NCBI GenBank assembly: GCA_016199605.1
Contig: JACQGJ010000637.1
Coordinates: forward strand, 1-20,345
Length of the DNA stretch: 20,345 bases
Direction of reading: 5' to 3'
From: Armatimonadota bacterium
GTDB taxonomy: Bacteria; Armatimonadota; Abditibacteriia; CG2-30-59-28
Shown here piece after piece: positions 14,297 through 20,345 of this stretch (its first letter is position 1; each line of letters begins with the position of its first letter). Both the position numbers and the translations under genes were made by a program. The notes under the pieces are model-generated. The model had not been told where the DNA came from and made no database searches. It worked only from the letters and a program-made list of their open reading frames with translations.

Positions 14297-15025
14297 TCAT
14301 CCTTTCCGTGTGTTCACCAGCAAGTGGCTGCGCGCGGTGAAAGTGCGACCACCTGCTTTTACGTAATCCACGTAGGTTTTCCATCGTCCATCCTTGTGCC
14401 ACCGTCCCTTCAGAGAACCATCGTCGAAGAAATCGTCGATCATCTGGTCTGCCGTTTCGAATTCAAGAGTCTCACGCTCCAACCAGAGATCGAGAACCTC
14501 AAAACCACTGGTCTCAAGCCGGTGCTGCAAGACCTCGGCTTCGTATGCAAACCGGGGACTGCGACCCGACTCTTGCCACTGCTGGGACTCGATGCAGGAG
14601 AAAACAAAAGGGAAGCCCTGCTCCAACGCCTTAGACGACCTGAGGATTATGGCATCGGACATACACAGTGTCGCTACGATCATGCGGATGGGCTCCCCGG
14701 TGATCGTCCGGTAGTCGGTACGTTCCGCGTCAGCAACCAGGAACTCAACGTTCTCAATCCCAAGGTCCCGGGCTTTGTCCGCTGTTTCGCGAATAAGCGA
14801 TTCCGACAGGTCGATGCCCACAACGCGGGGGACGATCTTCGCGAGATGAAAGGTCAACCCTCCCGATCCGCACCCCACGTCAAGAACAACCCGCGGAGTG
14901 AAAGACGACACGGGAACTGAGTCTTCCACCCATGCGAGAAGCCGTGGACTCACGGTACAGTGCAGGGCCGCTGTATCGCTGGTAACCCACGGTCGGTTGA
15001 CGCTGTCAATCTTCACTTCCGTCAT
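14297..15025 (-). CDS. Class I SAM-dependent methyltransferase
   Basis: A 242-residue cytoplasmic methyltransferase. The SAM-binding motif I is VVLDVGCGSGG (46-56). The acidic residue of motif II is in RVVGIDLSESLI, and VEFLVADAERTDY is motif III. The C-terminal half (ETADQMIDDFFDDGSLKGRW) is variable and gives no clue to the substrate. The ATG at 15025 is chosen because it fits the domain start. It has no ribosome site, but a promoter lies directly upstream, which would make the mRNA nearly leaderless. An in-frame GTG at 15112 would add 29 residues of Pro/Gly-rich sequence and would precede that promoter. It is first in a two-gene unit with acuC. Small-molecule or quinone methylation are possible; nothing decides. 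Confidence 0.85.
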   Translation of the reverse strand: MTEVKIDSVNRPWVTSDTAALHCTVSPRLLAWVEDSVPVSSFTPRVVLDVGCGSGGLTFHLAKIVPRVVGIDLSESLIRETADKARDLGIENVEFLVADAERTDYRTITGEPIRMIVATLCMSDAIILRSSKALEQGFPFVFSCIESQQWQESGRSPRFAYEAEVLQHRLETSGFEVLDLWLERETLEFETADQMIDDFFDDGSLKGRWHKDGRWKTYVDYVKAGGRTFTARSHLLVNTRKG

Positions 15026-15034
15026 ACGGAGCGC

Positions 15035-15063
15035 AGTGTAACAACCGGCTTTGACGATGTCAA
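15035..15063 (-). promoter_or_regulatory. Sigma70-type promoter for methyltransferase-acuC, leaderless layout
   Basis: On the minus strand TTGACA (15058-15063, perfect) and TACACT (15035-15040) are 17 nt apart. The -10 box ends 9 nt before the ATG at 15025, so transcription should start about at the start codon. Confidence 0.55.
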
Positions 15064-15140
15064 CAGGGCGCGCGCCCTCGCCAGGGCCGGTGGCTCCTGT
15101 TGGCCGGCTCACACATTGAAGGACAAATCACGTGGAAGAG

Positions 15141-15170
15141 TTGTCGGTGAACGTGGCGGCAATGTAGAAT
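15141..15170 (+). promoter_or_regulatory. Candidate sigma70-type promoter for alcohol dehydrogenase
   Basis: TTGTCG (15141-15146) and TAGAAT (15165-15170) are 18 nt apart. The -10 is the same hexamer as at the alr promoter. The leader would be about 125 nt; I see no clear structure in it. Confidence 0.4.
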
Positions 15171-15303
15171 AGGCGCAGGAATCCAGATACCTCGGAGGAA
15201 ACTCGTGATCTCGATCCTCCTTCACGAGCATAATGCAGTTCCACCTCTGTTGAGCCTCGCTGCTTTGAATTTGCAGACATAGAGACGTTGGGAGAGCAAC
15301 ATC

Positions 15304-16326
15304 ATGAGAAAAGCCGTTATTTCGGGAGAACGAAAGGCCGGTCTTGTTGACGTCCCCGATCCGCAACCCGTCCAGAACTGGGTGGTGGTGAAGGTACATG
15401 CGGCGCCCGTATGTACGGAATACAAAGCGTTCCTCGAAGGGCAAAAGTCGGATTTCCTTGGACATGAGGCCGCCGGGGAGGTGGTGGCGGTGGCCCAGCC
15501 GAGTCGAGTGAAGATGGGTGACCGAGTCGTCGTCCAGCCGCTGTATCCCTGCGGCAAGTGCGAGTTGTGCGTGGCCGGTGAGTATATTCACTGTGAGAAC
15601 GGTTACGACTTCGACCGGTTCACCGGCTCGCCTGAGGGCAAAGCCACGATGGCGCAGTATTTGCTGAAGCCGGATTGGATGCTTTCCCCCATTCCCGAAG
15701 CAGTTTCCTACGAACGCGCCTCGCTGGCCTGCTGCGCGTTGGGTCCTTCCTTTGGGGCGTTCAACACGATGGGAGTCAGCGCTTTCGACACCGTTCTCAT
15801 AGCGGGCGCCGGGCCGGTCGGCTTGGGTGCAGTGATCAACGCGCGCTTCCGCGGAGCAAGAGTGATCGTCGCTGAGTCCGTTCCTTACCGAGTCGAGAAA
15901 GCAAAGGAACTGGACGCCGAAGCAGTCATCGATCCCAACGATTCGGGAGCTGTCGAAAAGATCAGGGAGTTAACCAAGGGTAAAGGGGTGGACTGCGCTC
16001 TCGACTGTGCCGGGAATGTTCCGGCTGAGCGCCTCTGTATCGACGCTGCCTGCCGTAAAGGCAAGGTCGCTTTCGTCGGAGAATGCCACGCCGAATTGCC
16101 AATCCGGGTCGGTCCGGACCTGCTCCGCAAAGGACTGACTGTCCTCGGCAATTGGCACTACAACCTCGCCGATTTCCCGCTCATCATGCAGGTAATTCAG
16201 CGGTTGCCTCTCGTTGGAAAGCTCATCAGCCACATCATGCCCCTGGGGCGCATTCAGGAGGCGTTGGAGTTGTCCGCGTCGCACCAGACCGCGAAAGTGA
16301 TTCTCAAACCATGGGAAGACGAGTAA
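15304..16326 (+). CDS. Zinc-dependent alcohol dehydrogenase, MDR superfamily
   Basis: A 340-residue medium-chain dehydrogenase, probably NAD(P)-dependent, of the sorbitol/threonine dehydrogenase type. Catalytic zinc ligands are C37 (APVCTEYK) and H54-E55 (FLGHEAAG). The structural zinc site is complete, with C83, C86, C89 and C97 in PCGKCELCVAGEYIHC. The Rossmann motif is GAGPVGLG (168-175), followed by ALDCAGN and KGKVAFVGE. GGGAGAG lies 7 nt before the ATG. It stands alone, facing the zinc-ribbon gene. The pairing with glycosidase and esterase genes downstream hints at a sugar or polyol substrate, but the exact substrate cannot be read from the sequence. Confidence 0.92.
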   Translation: MRKAVISGERKAGLVDVPDPQPVQNWVVVKVHAAPVCTEYKAFLEGQKSDFLGHEAAGEVVAVAQPSRVKMGDRVVVQPLYPCGKCELCVAGEYIHCENGYDFDRFTGSPEGKATMAQYLLKPDWMLSPIPEAVSYERASLACCALGPSFGAFNTMGVSAFDTVLIAGAGPVGLGAVINARFRGARVIVAESVPYRVEKAKELDAEAVIDPNDSGAVEKIRELTKGKGVDCALDCAGNVPAERLCIDAACRKGKVAFVGECHAELPIRVGPDLLRKGLTVLGNWHYNLADFPLIMQVIQRLPLVGKLISHIMPLGRIQEALELSASHQTAKVILKPWEDE

Positions 16327-16361
16327 GAGGTAGACCGCTCCTCGCTGCTCCCGCGGCAGTC

Positions 16362-16745
16362 TTATCTGCCGCCAAAGGCCAGGATCTTGTAGTAGATTTC
16401 CATCATCAGGTTCTTCGCCGGGGGAACGTACATAAAGAGAAGCAGGTAGAGCACGCACCCGATGAAGGCCCAGGCTGCAGCCACCTTCGCCTTCCCCTTC
16501 ATAAACTTGTCTTTGGACATCCCCAGGAAGAGACTCGCGAACAGTCCCGCCGGACCAAGGACAATCCCCCCGAGGACCAGCACAATATCAGGAATGTCGA
16601 AAGCCGGCGGCTTGATTTCGGCCTCCTGGGAAGGTGTGAGCAGCCACCCGCATTGGACGCATTTGGGTTTGTCAGTCAGCCAATCCGTCTTGATTGCGAC
16701 GTTGTTGTACTTTCCGCATCGTTTGCACTTGGCTGTGAATTCCAC
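16362..16745 (-). CDS. Small zinc-ribbon protein with two membrane segments
   Basis: A 127-residue protein of unknown function. The N-terminus holds a zinc-ribbon pattern, CKRC (7-10) and CVQC (29-32). Two hydrophobic stretches follow, about 54-75 (IVLVLGGIVLGPAGLFASLFL) and about 88-107 (AAWAFIGCVLYLLLFMYV), with a Lys-rich loop (KDKFMKGKAK) between, which suggests the loop faces the cytoplasm. It starts with GTG; GGAGG lies 7 nt upstream. It is transcribed convergently with the alcohol dehydrogenase, 35 bp between stops. No recognised family. A membrane-anchored metal or nucleic-acid binding role would be speculation. Confidence 0.75.
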   Translation of the reverse strand: MEFTAKCKRCGKYNNVAIKTDWLTDKPKCVQCGWLLTPSQEAEIKPPAFDIPDIVLVLGGIVLGPAGLFASLFLGMSKDKFMKGKAKVAAAWAFIGCVLYLLLFMYVPPAKNLMMEIYYKILAFGGR

Positions 16746-16788
16746 GGCTTTTCCTCCCCACAGATCGGAATGAATGGAGCGGGCGAAT

Positions 16789-16839
16789 CCCCCTCACCCC
16801 GAGCCTCTCCCCCGAGGGGGAGAGGGCGGGGTGAGGGGG
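16789..16839. repeat. 51-nt G/C palindrome, CCCTCACCCC type
   Basis: The perfect outer arms are CCCCCTCACCCC (16789-16800) and GGGGTGAGGGGG (16828-16839). The inner arms CCTCTCCCCC (16804-16813) and GGGGGAGAGG (16816-16825) are also perfect, with a 2-nt loop and a small 3/2-nt asymmetric bulge. Near-identical palindromes are familiar as dispersed intergenic elements in many unrelated bacteria. TGTTTTC follows on the plus strand, so it could also act as a terminator for rightward transcription. Confidence 0.8.
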
Positions 16840-16856
16840 TGTTTTCATCCGCAACG

Positions 16857-16865
16857 AGTATAGCA
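16857..16865 (-). promoter_or_regulatory. Candidate extended -10 promoter for zinc-ribbon gene
   Basis: On the minus strand TGCTATACT is an extended -10 element (TGn before TATACT at 16857-16862). No good -35 is present. If used, the 51-nt palindrome would lie in the leader of the zinc-ribbon mRNA. Confidence 0.3.
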
Positions 16866-16918
16866 TACAAGACGGCTCGGCAGTAGGGGCAATGAGGAAC
16901 GCCGTTTCATCGGACGGA

Positions 16919-16948
16919 TTGACTCCTCACCAATCCTTCGCATACAAT
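16919..16948 (+). promoter_or_regulatory. Sigma70-type promoter for GH4-esterase unit
   Basis: TTGACT (16919-16924) and TACAAT (16943-16948) are 18 nt apart, predicting a start near 16955 and a leader of about 20 nt to the GH4 ATG. Confidence 0.55.
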
Positions 16949-16975
16949 CGACTCACCTGACAACAGGAGCATTTC

Positions 16976-18247
16976 ATGATCGTTAGTTTCGTCGGCGCCG
17001 GCAGTTTCGATTTCACCGGGCCGGCTCTTCGTTCGCTGATCCCCGTCGCAGGCCGCCATGGACTGCAGATCAATTTATGCGACCATGATCCAGACTCCCT
17101 CGCCGCAATGGCAACGATCTGCCAACGGCTTGCCCGAGAAGCCGAAGTTTCCCTCGCAGTGGAGCCCTTTGCCGAGTTGGGTCCCGCGGTGGCAGAAGCG
17201 GCCTTTGTCGTTACCACGCTCAATCATGGAGGACTGGAAGCCGACATTGCCGACTTCTGGAATGCCCGGGATCACGGGTTCTATCCGAAGCACGTGGATA
17301 CAATCGGTCCAGCGGGATGGTTGCGAGCGCTGCGCATGGGAGCGTTCATGCAACGGTTGCTCTCCGCGTTGCCCGGAGGCGCTACCGTTCTGAACCTTTC
17401 GAATCCTCTCTCCATCATTGTGCGCATGGCACACCGGCGCGGCTTTCGCGCCGTGGGTTTCTGCCACGGCGCCATGAACCGACGGTCGAGCTTCCGATCG
17501 TGGCTTGGCCTCACGGACAACCCGGACATGGAGGTGTGGGGAACGAACCACCTCACTTACATGACAACGTTGTCTCTGTCCGGGCGAGACTTGTATCCTG
17601 ATCTTGTTGAATTACTCCGCAACAATCCCGAGCATCGCAACTGGCAGTACAACCTCGAGCTTTACGAGCGACACGGGATCATGCCGGTTCTCGAGGCACA
17701 GCATACGGCGGACTTCTTCCCTGGGCTGAATGACCCGCAATCCATCGCGGATTACGGTTTGCACCTCTGGGAATACGACTCACGACGGGTCAATGTGGGG
17801 AACCGCCGAAAGCGCATGGCGGCGTTTGCCTCCGGCGAGGAGCCGATAGCGAACCTGCATGAAAGCCAGGAGGGGGTCGCCGAGGCCATCGACGGCTTGC
17901 TGGGGGGAACTCCTCATCGCGGAATCCTCAATGCTCCGCTGGCCTCCCCGGCCAACGGAATCCCCGCCGGGGCCGTGGTGGAAAGTTGGCTCACGGTTGA
18001 TGGCACAGGGGTCCGTTTCGACCTGCCCCCAAATCTGCCCCAGGAGATTCAACAGCATTTACAACGCATTCAGGTTCAGCAAGACCTGGCGGCAGAAGCG
18101 TTTGAGTCCGGAGACATGGGGAAGCTCATGGAGGTCTACATGCTGGAGCCCAACTGCAAAGACAAAGTACCAGTCAAGTCCATGCTCAGGCGCGCTTTGA
18201 ATGAACACGAAAGACTCCTGCCTGACGCGTGGCGCTTGACTCCTTGA
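16976..18247 (+). CDS. Glycoside hydrolase family 4
   Basis: A 423-residue cytoplasmic glycosidase that works by NAD+-dependent oxidation and elimination with a divalent metal. Family members are alpha-galactosidases, alpha-glucosidases, alpha-glucuronidases or 6-phospho-glycosidases. The N-terminal NAD motif is SFVGAGSFDF. ATVLNLSNPLSI (136-147) is the conserved NP region. Metal ligands are C163 in VGFCHGAMN and H192 in GTNHLTYM. QHTADFFPG and DLPPNLP fit the distal conserved part. The length is normal. The start has CAGGAG six nt upstream. The esterase gene follows after 33 nt in the same direction. The substrate is not decidable: no phosphotransferase or sugar transporter is nearby, so a non-phosphorylated glycoside such as a galactoside or glucuronide is more likely. 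Confidence 0.88.
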   Translation: MIVSFVGAGSFDFTGPALRSLIPVAGRHGLQINLCDHDPDSLAAMATICQRLAREAEVSLAVEPFAELGPAVAEAAFVVTTLNHGGLEADIADFWNARDHGFYPKHVDTIGPAGWLRALRMGAFMQRLLSALPGGATVLNLSNPLSIIVRMAHRRGFRAVGFCHGAMNRRSSFRSWLGLTDNPDMEVWGTNHLTYMTTLSLSGRDLYPDLVELLRNNPEHRNWQYNLELYERHGIMPVLEAQHTADFFPGLNDPQSIADYGLHLWEYDSRRVNVGNRRKRMAAFASGEEPIANLHESQEGVAEAIDGLLGGTPHRGILNAPLASPANGIPAGAVVESWLTVDGTGVRFDLPPNLPQEIQQHLQRIQVQQDLAAEAFESGDMGKLMEVYMLEPNCKDKVPVKSMLRRALNEHERLLPDAWRLTP

Positions 18248-18280
18248 TGGACCGAGTCCCTGCTGAGTGGAGAAGCGACC

Positions 18281-20281
18281 ATGAAGAAGACGAGGCAATA
18301 CAGTCGTTTGAGAGGAGGCACGGCCTTGACGCTCGCCATGATGGTGTTGACTACCGGAGGGAGAACAATGACTGAAGCGCAGGAGACCGCGCCCGCGGCG
18401 AACACAGAGGTGCTTTTGCAGAAGACCGAGGGCGGAGGCTTCCTCTGCAGGACAAGCAGTTACGAAGCCTCCGTCGATTCCAGCGGCAACCTCCAGTCGC
18501 TTCGCGCCGGACCCACTGAATTCCTCGGTTTGCCGGCAGGTTTCGCCCATGGCGGGAGATTCGTTCGGCTCACAAGTGTCAGGCAGGACAAGCCTGACAC
18601 GCTCATCGCTGAAGGCATCCCAAAAGATCCCGCCAACGCGCTCGCTGGGTCTCCCTGTCCTTTCAATGCTCGGGTGACTTACCATTTCCTTGCCGACCGC
18701 CTCGAGTTAAGCCTCGAACAGAGCTTGGACCTGTACGGGAGCTTCGCATGGGTGCCCTCTGAGTCGGTCCTTGCCTCGCACGACTCCTTGACCGATTGCG
18801 CGATTCAACCAGGAGGTCCAGCGCTCTATGGCCAGACCGATCCGCGGTGGACGACGAAGGAAGGTCCCGTCCTTCGTTTCGATTTCGGTGTCTGGCAGAA
18901 AGGATTCGCCAACGCGAACTGGGGATCAACAAACGTTGAGGGCAAGCCCGTGTCTTTCCTCCAGAGCACCGTTCCAGGCACTGGGGCGATCAAGGCGACT
19001 GTCTACCCGCTCTCCCGCCCGGAGCCGCACGATGCTTTGACCTTCGCAATCAGCGCAGAGGATCCCGACTTCCTGCTGCCAGGCGACAAGCCGGTGCATT
19101 TCGACATCAGAGTCACGAACGCAGGACCCTCTTCGGTGGACACGGTGGTTCGATTCGAGGTGCGCGACTACCTGACCCAGAAGCCGATTGCTGCACGAGC
19201 GACTCCGGTGAGTCTGGCGAGCAAAGCGAACACGCTTTTGCCGACGGACCTCAGGGTCAGCAAGCCGGGCCCGTATCGCGGAGCCGTCGTCGTTGAAGAG
19301 GCGGGCAAGCCAGCGCGTAGCTTCTGGTGGGTGTTCACTTACGATTTCCAGCACTACCGGCCCCGATCCACGCGTCAACCCGACTTCAAGCAGTTCTGGA
19401 AAGTCGCGCTTGCAGAGTCCGCGGCCACCCCGCTCGACATCCGGATGACCTCCGTGCCCGAGAAGAGCACCAACGCGGTGGAGGCGTTCAAGATCAGCTA
19501 CGCCACGCTGGGTGACCGTCGCATCTATGGCTGGTACGCCCGCCCCAGAGCGCCAGGCAAGTACCCAGCGCATATCCGCTTTCCCTCCTCGGGCATCTAC
19601 CCATTACCTAACCCCGAATCCTATCCCGACCGTTGCAGCTTGTGGATTCAGATCCACGGCTTTGACGTGGACCTGTCGAACATGCCCACGGGTGAGGATC
19701 CCGGCAAGAACTACTGGACCGCCGGCATCGAGAGTCCGAAGACCTCCTTCTGGCGGCGAATCTACATCTCACTGGTGCGGGCGGTGGATTTCATGCTGAC
19801 GCAACCCGAAGTCGATCCGAAACGCGTTGCCGTGGTCGGCGGCAGCCAGGGGGGCGGCTTGTCGATGGTCGCCGCGTCGCTGGATCACCGCGTCGGGTTC
19901 TGTATGCCCTACCACAGCGGTTTGCCTCGACTCGATTGGACAGTGACGCATGAGCCGGGCTACTGGCCCTTTGGCATGACCGCAAAACCGAAGGACCAAA
20001 GCGAGAAGCAGTTCCTCAAGACGCTCTCTTACTTCGACCCGGCCAACTTCACCCAAGACATTCGCTGCCCGGTGGTTGCCGAGATGGGATTGATGGATAC
20101 CGTCACCGCGGCAGGCAACCAGATCTGCGCCCTGTCCCACGTCCCGAGAGGACAGCTCTATCTGATCTGCTCGCCGTGGGCCATGCACGGCGCGGGATCA
20201 AGGAACTCCAGCCTTGGCGGCGAATGCTATGATCGGTTTCGCAGAGCAGAGAAGCCGTTATTCAAGCCATCAAAACCGTAA
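18281..20281 (+). CDS. Exported acetyl xylan esterase-like protein with N-terminal beta region
   Basis: A 666-residue protein. Residues 1 to about 35 look like a Sec signal peptide (Lys/Arg start, then GTALTLAMMVLTTGG). Residues about 45-350 are beta-rich with no clear domain name; 260-350 reads like an Ig-type fold (KPVHFDIRVTNAGPSSVDTVVRFEVRD cut here as KPVHFDIRVTNAG). Residues about 365-660 are an alpha/beta hydrolase of the acetyl xylan esterase/cephalosporin deacetylase family. The triad is S522 in VVGGSQGGG, D606 in GLMDTVT and H636 in WAMHGAG. It would remove acetyl groups from polysaccharide outside the cytoplasm. GGAG lies 8-9 nt before the ATG. A second ATG at 18368 has a stronger site and would skip the signal. 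It is linked to the GH4 gene. Confidence 0.85.
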   Translation: MKKTRQYSRLRGGTALTLAMMVLTTGGRTMTEAQETAPAANTEVLLQKTEGGGFLCRTSSYEASVDSSGNLQSLRAGPTEFLGLPAGFAHGGRFVRLTSVRQDKPDTLIAEGIPKDPANALAGSPCPFNARVTYHFLADRLELSLEQSLDLYGSFAWVPSESVLASHDSLTDCAIQPGGPALYGQTDPRWTTKEGPVLRFDFGVWQKGFANANWGSTNVEGKPVSFLQSTVPGTGAIKATVYPLSRPEPHDALTFAISAEDPDFLLPGDKPVHFDIRVTNAGPSSVDTVVRFEVRDYLTQKPIAARATPVSLASKANTLLPTDLRVSKPGPYRGAVVVEEAGKPARSFWWVFTYDFQHYRPRSTRQPDFKQFWKVALAESAATPLDIRMTSVPEKSTNAVEAFKISYATLGDRRIYGWYARPRAPGKYPAHIRFPSSGIYPLPNPESYPDRCSLWIQIHGFDVDLSNMPTGEDPGKNYWTAGIESPKTSFWRRIYISLVRAVDFMLTQPEVDPKRVAVVGGSQGGGLSMVAASLDHRVGFCMPYHSGLPRLDWTVTHEPGYWPFGMTAKPKDQSEKQFLKTLSYFDPANFTQDIRCPVVAEMGLMDTVTAAGNQICALSHVPRGQLYLICSPWAMHGAGSRNSSLGGECYDRFRRAEKPLFKPSKP

Positions 20282-20345
20282 GAGGGTCTGCTGAACCACC
20301 ACCTCGATGTGTGCATTTTCTATTCTGATGTCGCCAACCTCGTAG
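20270..20345 (-). CDS. Possible C-terminus of a minus-strand gene entering from the right
   Basis: One minus-strand frame is open from the window edge to a TGA at 20270-20272. It reads YEVGDIRIENAHIEVVVQQT and then LLRF, with a plausible coding composition. It would overlap the end of the esterase gene by 12 nt, tail to tail. Only 24 codons are visible, so this is a weak call; the 64 bp after the esterase could equally be non-coding. Confidence 0.25.
   Translation of the reverse strand, partial: YEVGDIRIENAHIEVVVQQTLLRF

Noticed and set aside
15109..15591. 160-codon minus-strand open frame over the start of the alcohol dehydrogenase
   Set aside because: It is antisense to the conserved zinc-binding region; low-complexity His/Arg content and no ribosome site support an artefact.
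16327..16361. Bidirectional terminator between alcohol dehydrogenase and zinc-ribbon genes
   Set aside because: Only a 4-bp CTGC/GCAG stem can be drawn; too weak to call.
1..20345. tRNA, rRNA, CRISPR array, IS element or phage genes
   Set aside because: I saw no cloverleaf with a CCA or TTCGA arm, no regularly spaced repeat-spacer series, and no transposase or phage motifs in any convincing gene.

Overview
The window is about 20 kb of chromosomal-looking bacterial DNA, moderately GC-rich and densely coded. It carries no rRNA, tRNA, CRISPR array, transposase or phage gene that I can see. A signal-peptide-bearing beta-barrel-like protein ending in an aromatic residue suggests a Gram-negative (diderm) cell. 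A relic of a DUF1501 gene, the polysaccharide-active genes and the palindromic intergenic elements would fit an uncultured planctomycete-, Hydrogenedentes- or Acidobacteria-like organism. That placement is inference only, because no marker gene is present.

Layout. Positions 1-2655 (minus strand) form a three-gene unit: an HD-GYP-type protein with a broken HD dyad, an AAA+ ATPase of an uncharacterised conserved type, and a metallo-beta-lactamase-fold hydrolase cut by the window edge. A 411-bp divergent region follows, with a good sigma70-type promoter on each strand and a long inverted repeat in the leader of the minus-strand unit. Positions 3067-7450 (plus strand) are a partial histidine operon: hisD, a HAD phosphatase that probably supplies histidinol-phosphatase, hisB, hisH and hisA. 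hisG, hisC, hisF and hisI/E are not in the window. After it come a decayed DUF1501 fragment, a short palindrome and an NAD-dependent epimerase on the minus strand.

Positions 8839-11648 are an ammonium uptake unit: amt, a P-II regulator (glnK) and a small outer-membrane-like protein. The region upstream holds direct repeats, palindromes and helically phased CGAAA boxes. A 339-bp gap with two hairpins and a promoter precedes alr (alanine racemase). alr converges, with only 7 bp between stop codons, on a minus-strand pair made of a methyltransferase and an AcuC-type deacetylase. That pair has a promoter placed so close to the methyltransferase start that the mRNA may be leaderless.

Positions 15304-20281 hold a zinc alcohol dehydrogenase, a small zinc-ribbon membrane protein, a 51-nt G/C palindrome, a family 4 glycosidase and a large exported acetyl-xylan-esterase-like protein. 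The last two are probably co-transcribed and point to use of acetylated plant or algal polysaccharide. The end of another minus-strand gene may enter at the right edge.

Most genes are recognisable family members. The less ordinary material is the degenerate HD-GYP/AAA+/MBL unit and its leader, the outer-membrane partner of amt-glnK, the repeat architecture upstream of amt, and the DUF1501 relic.
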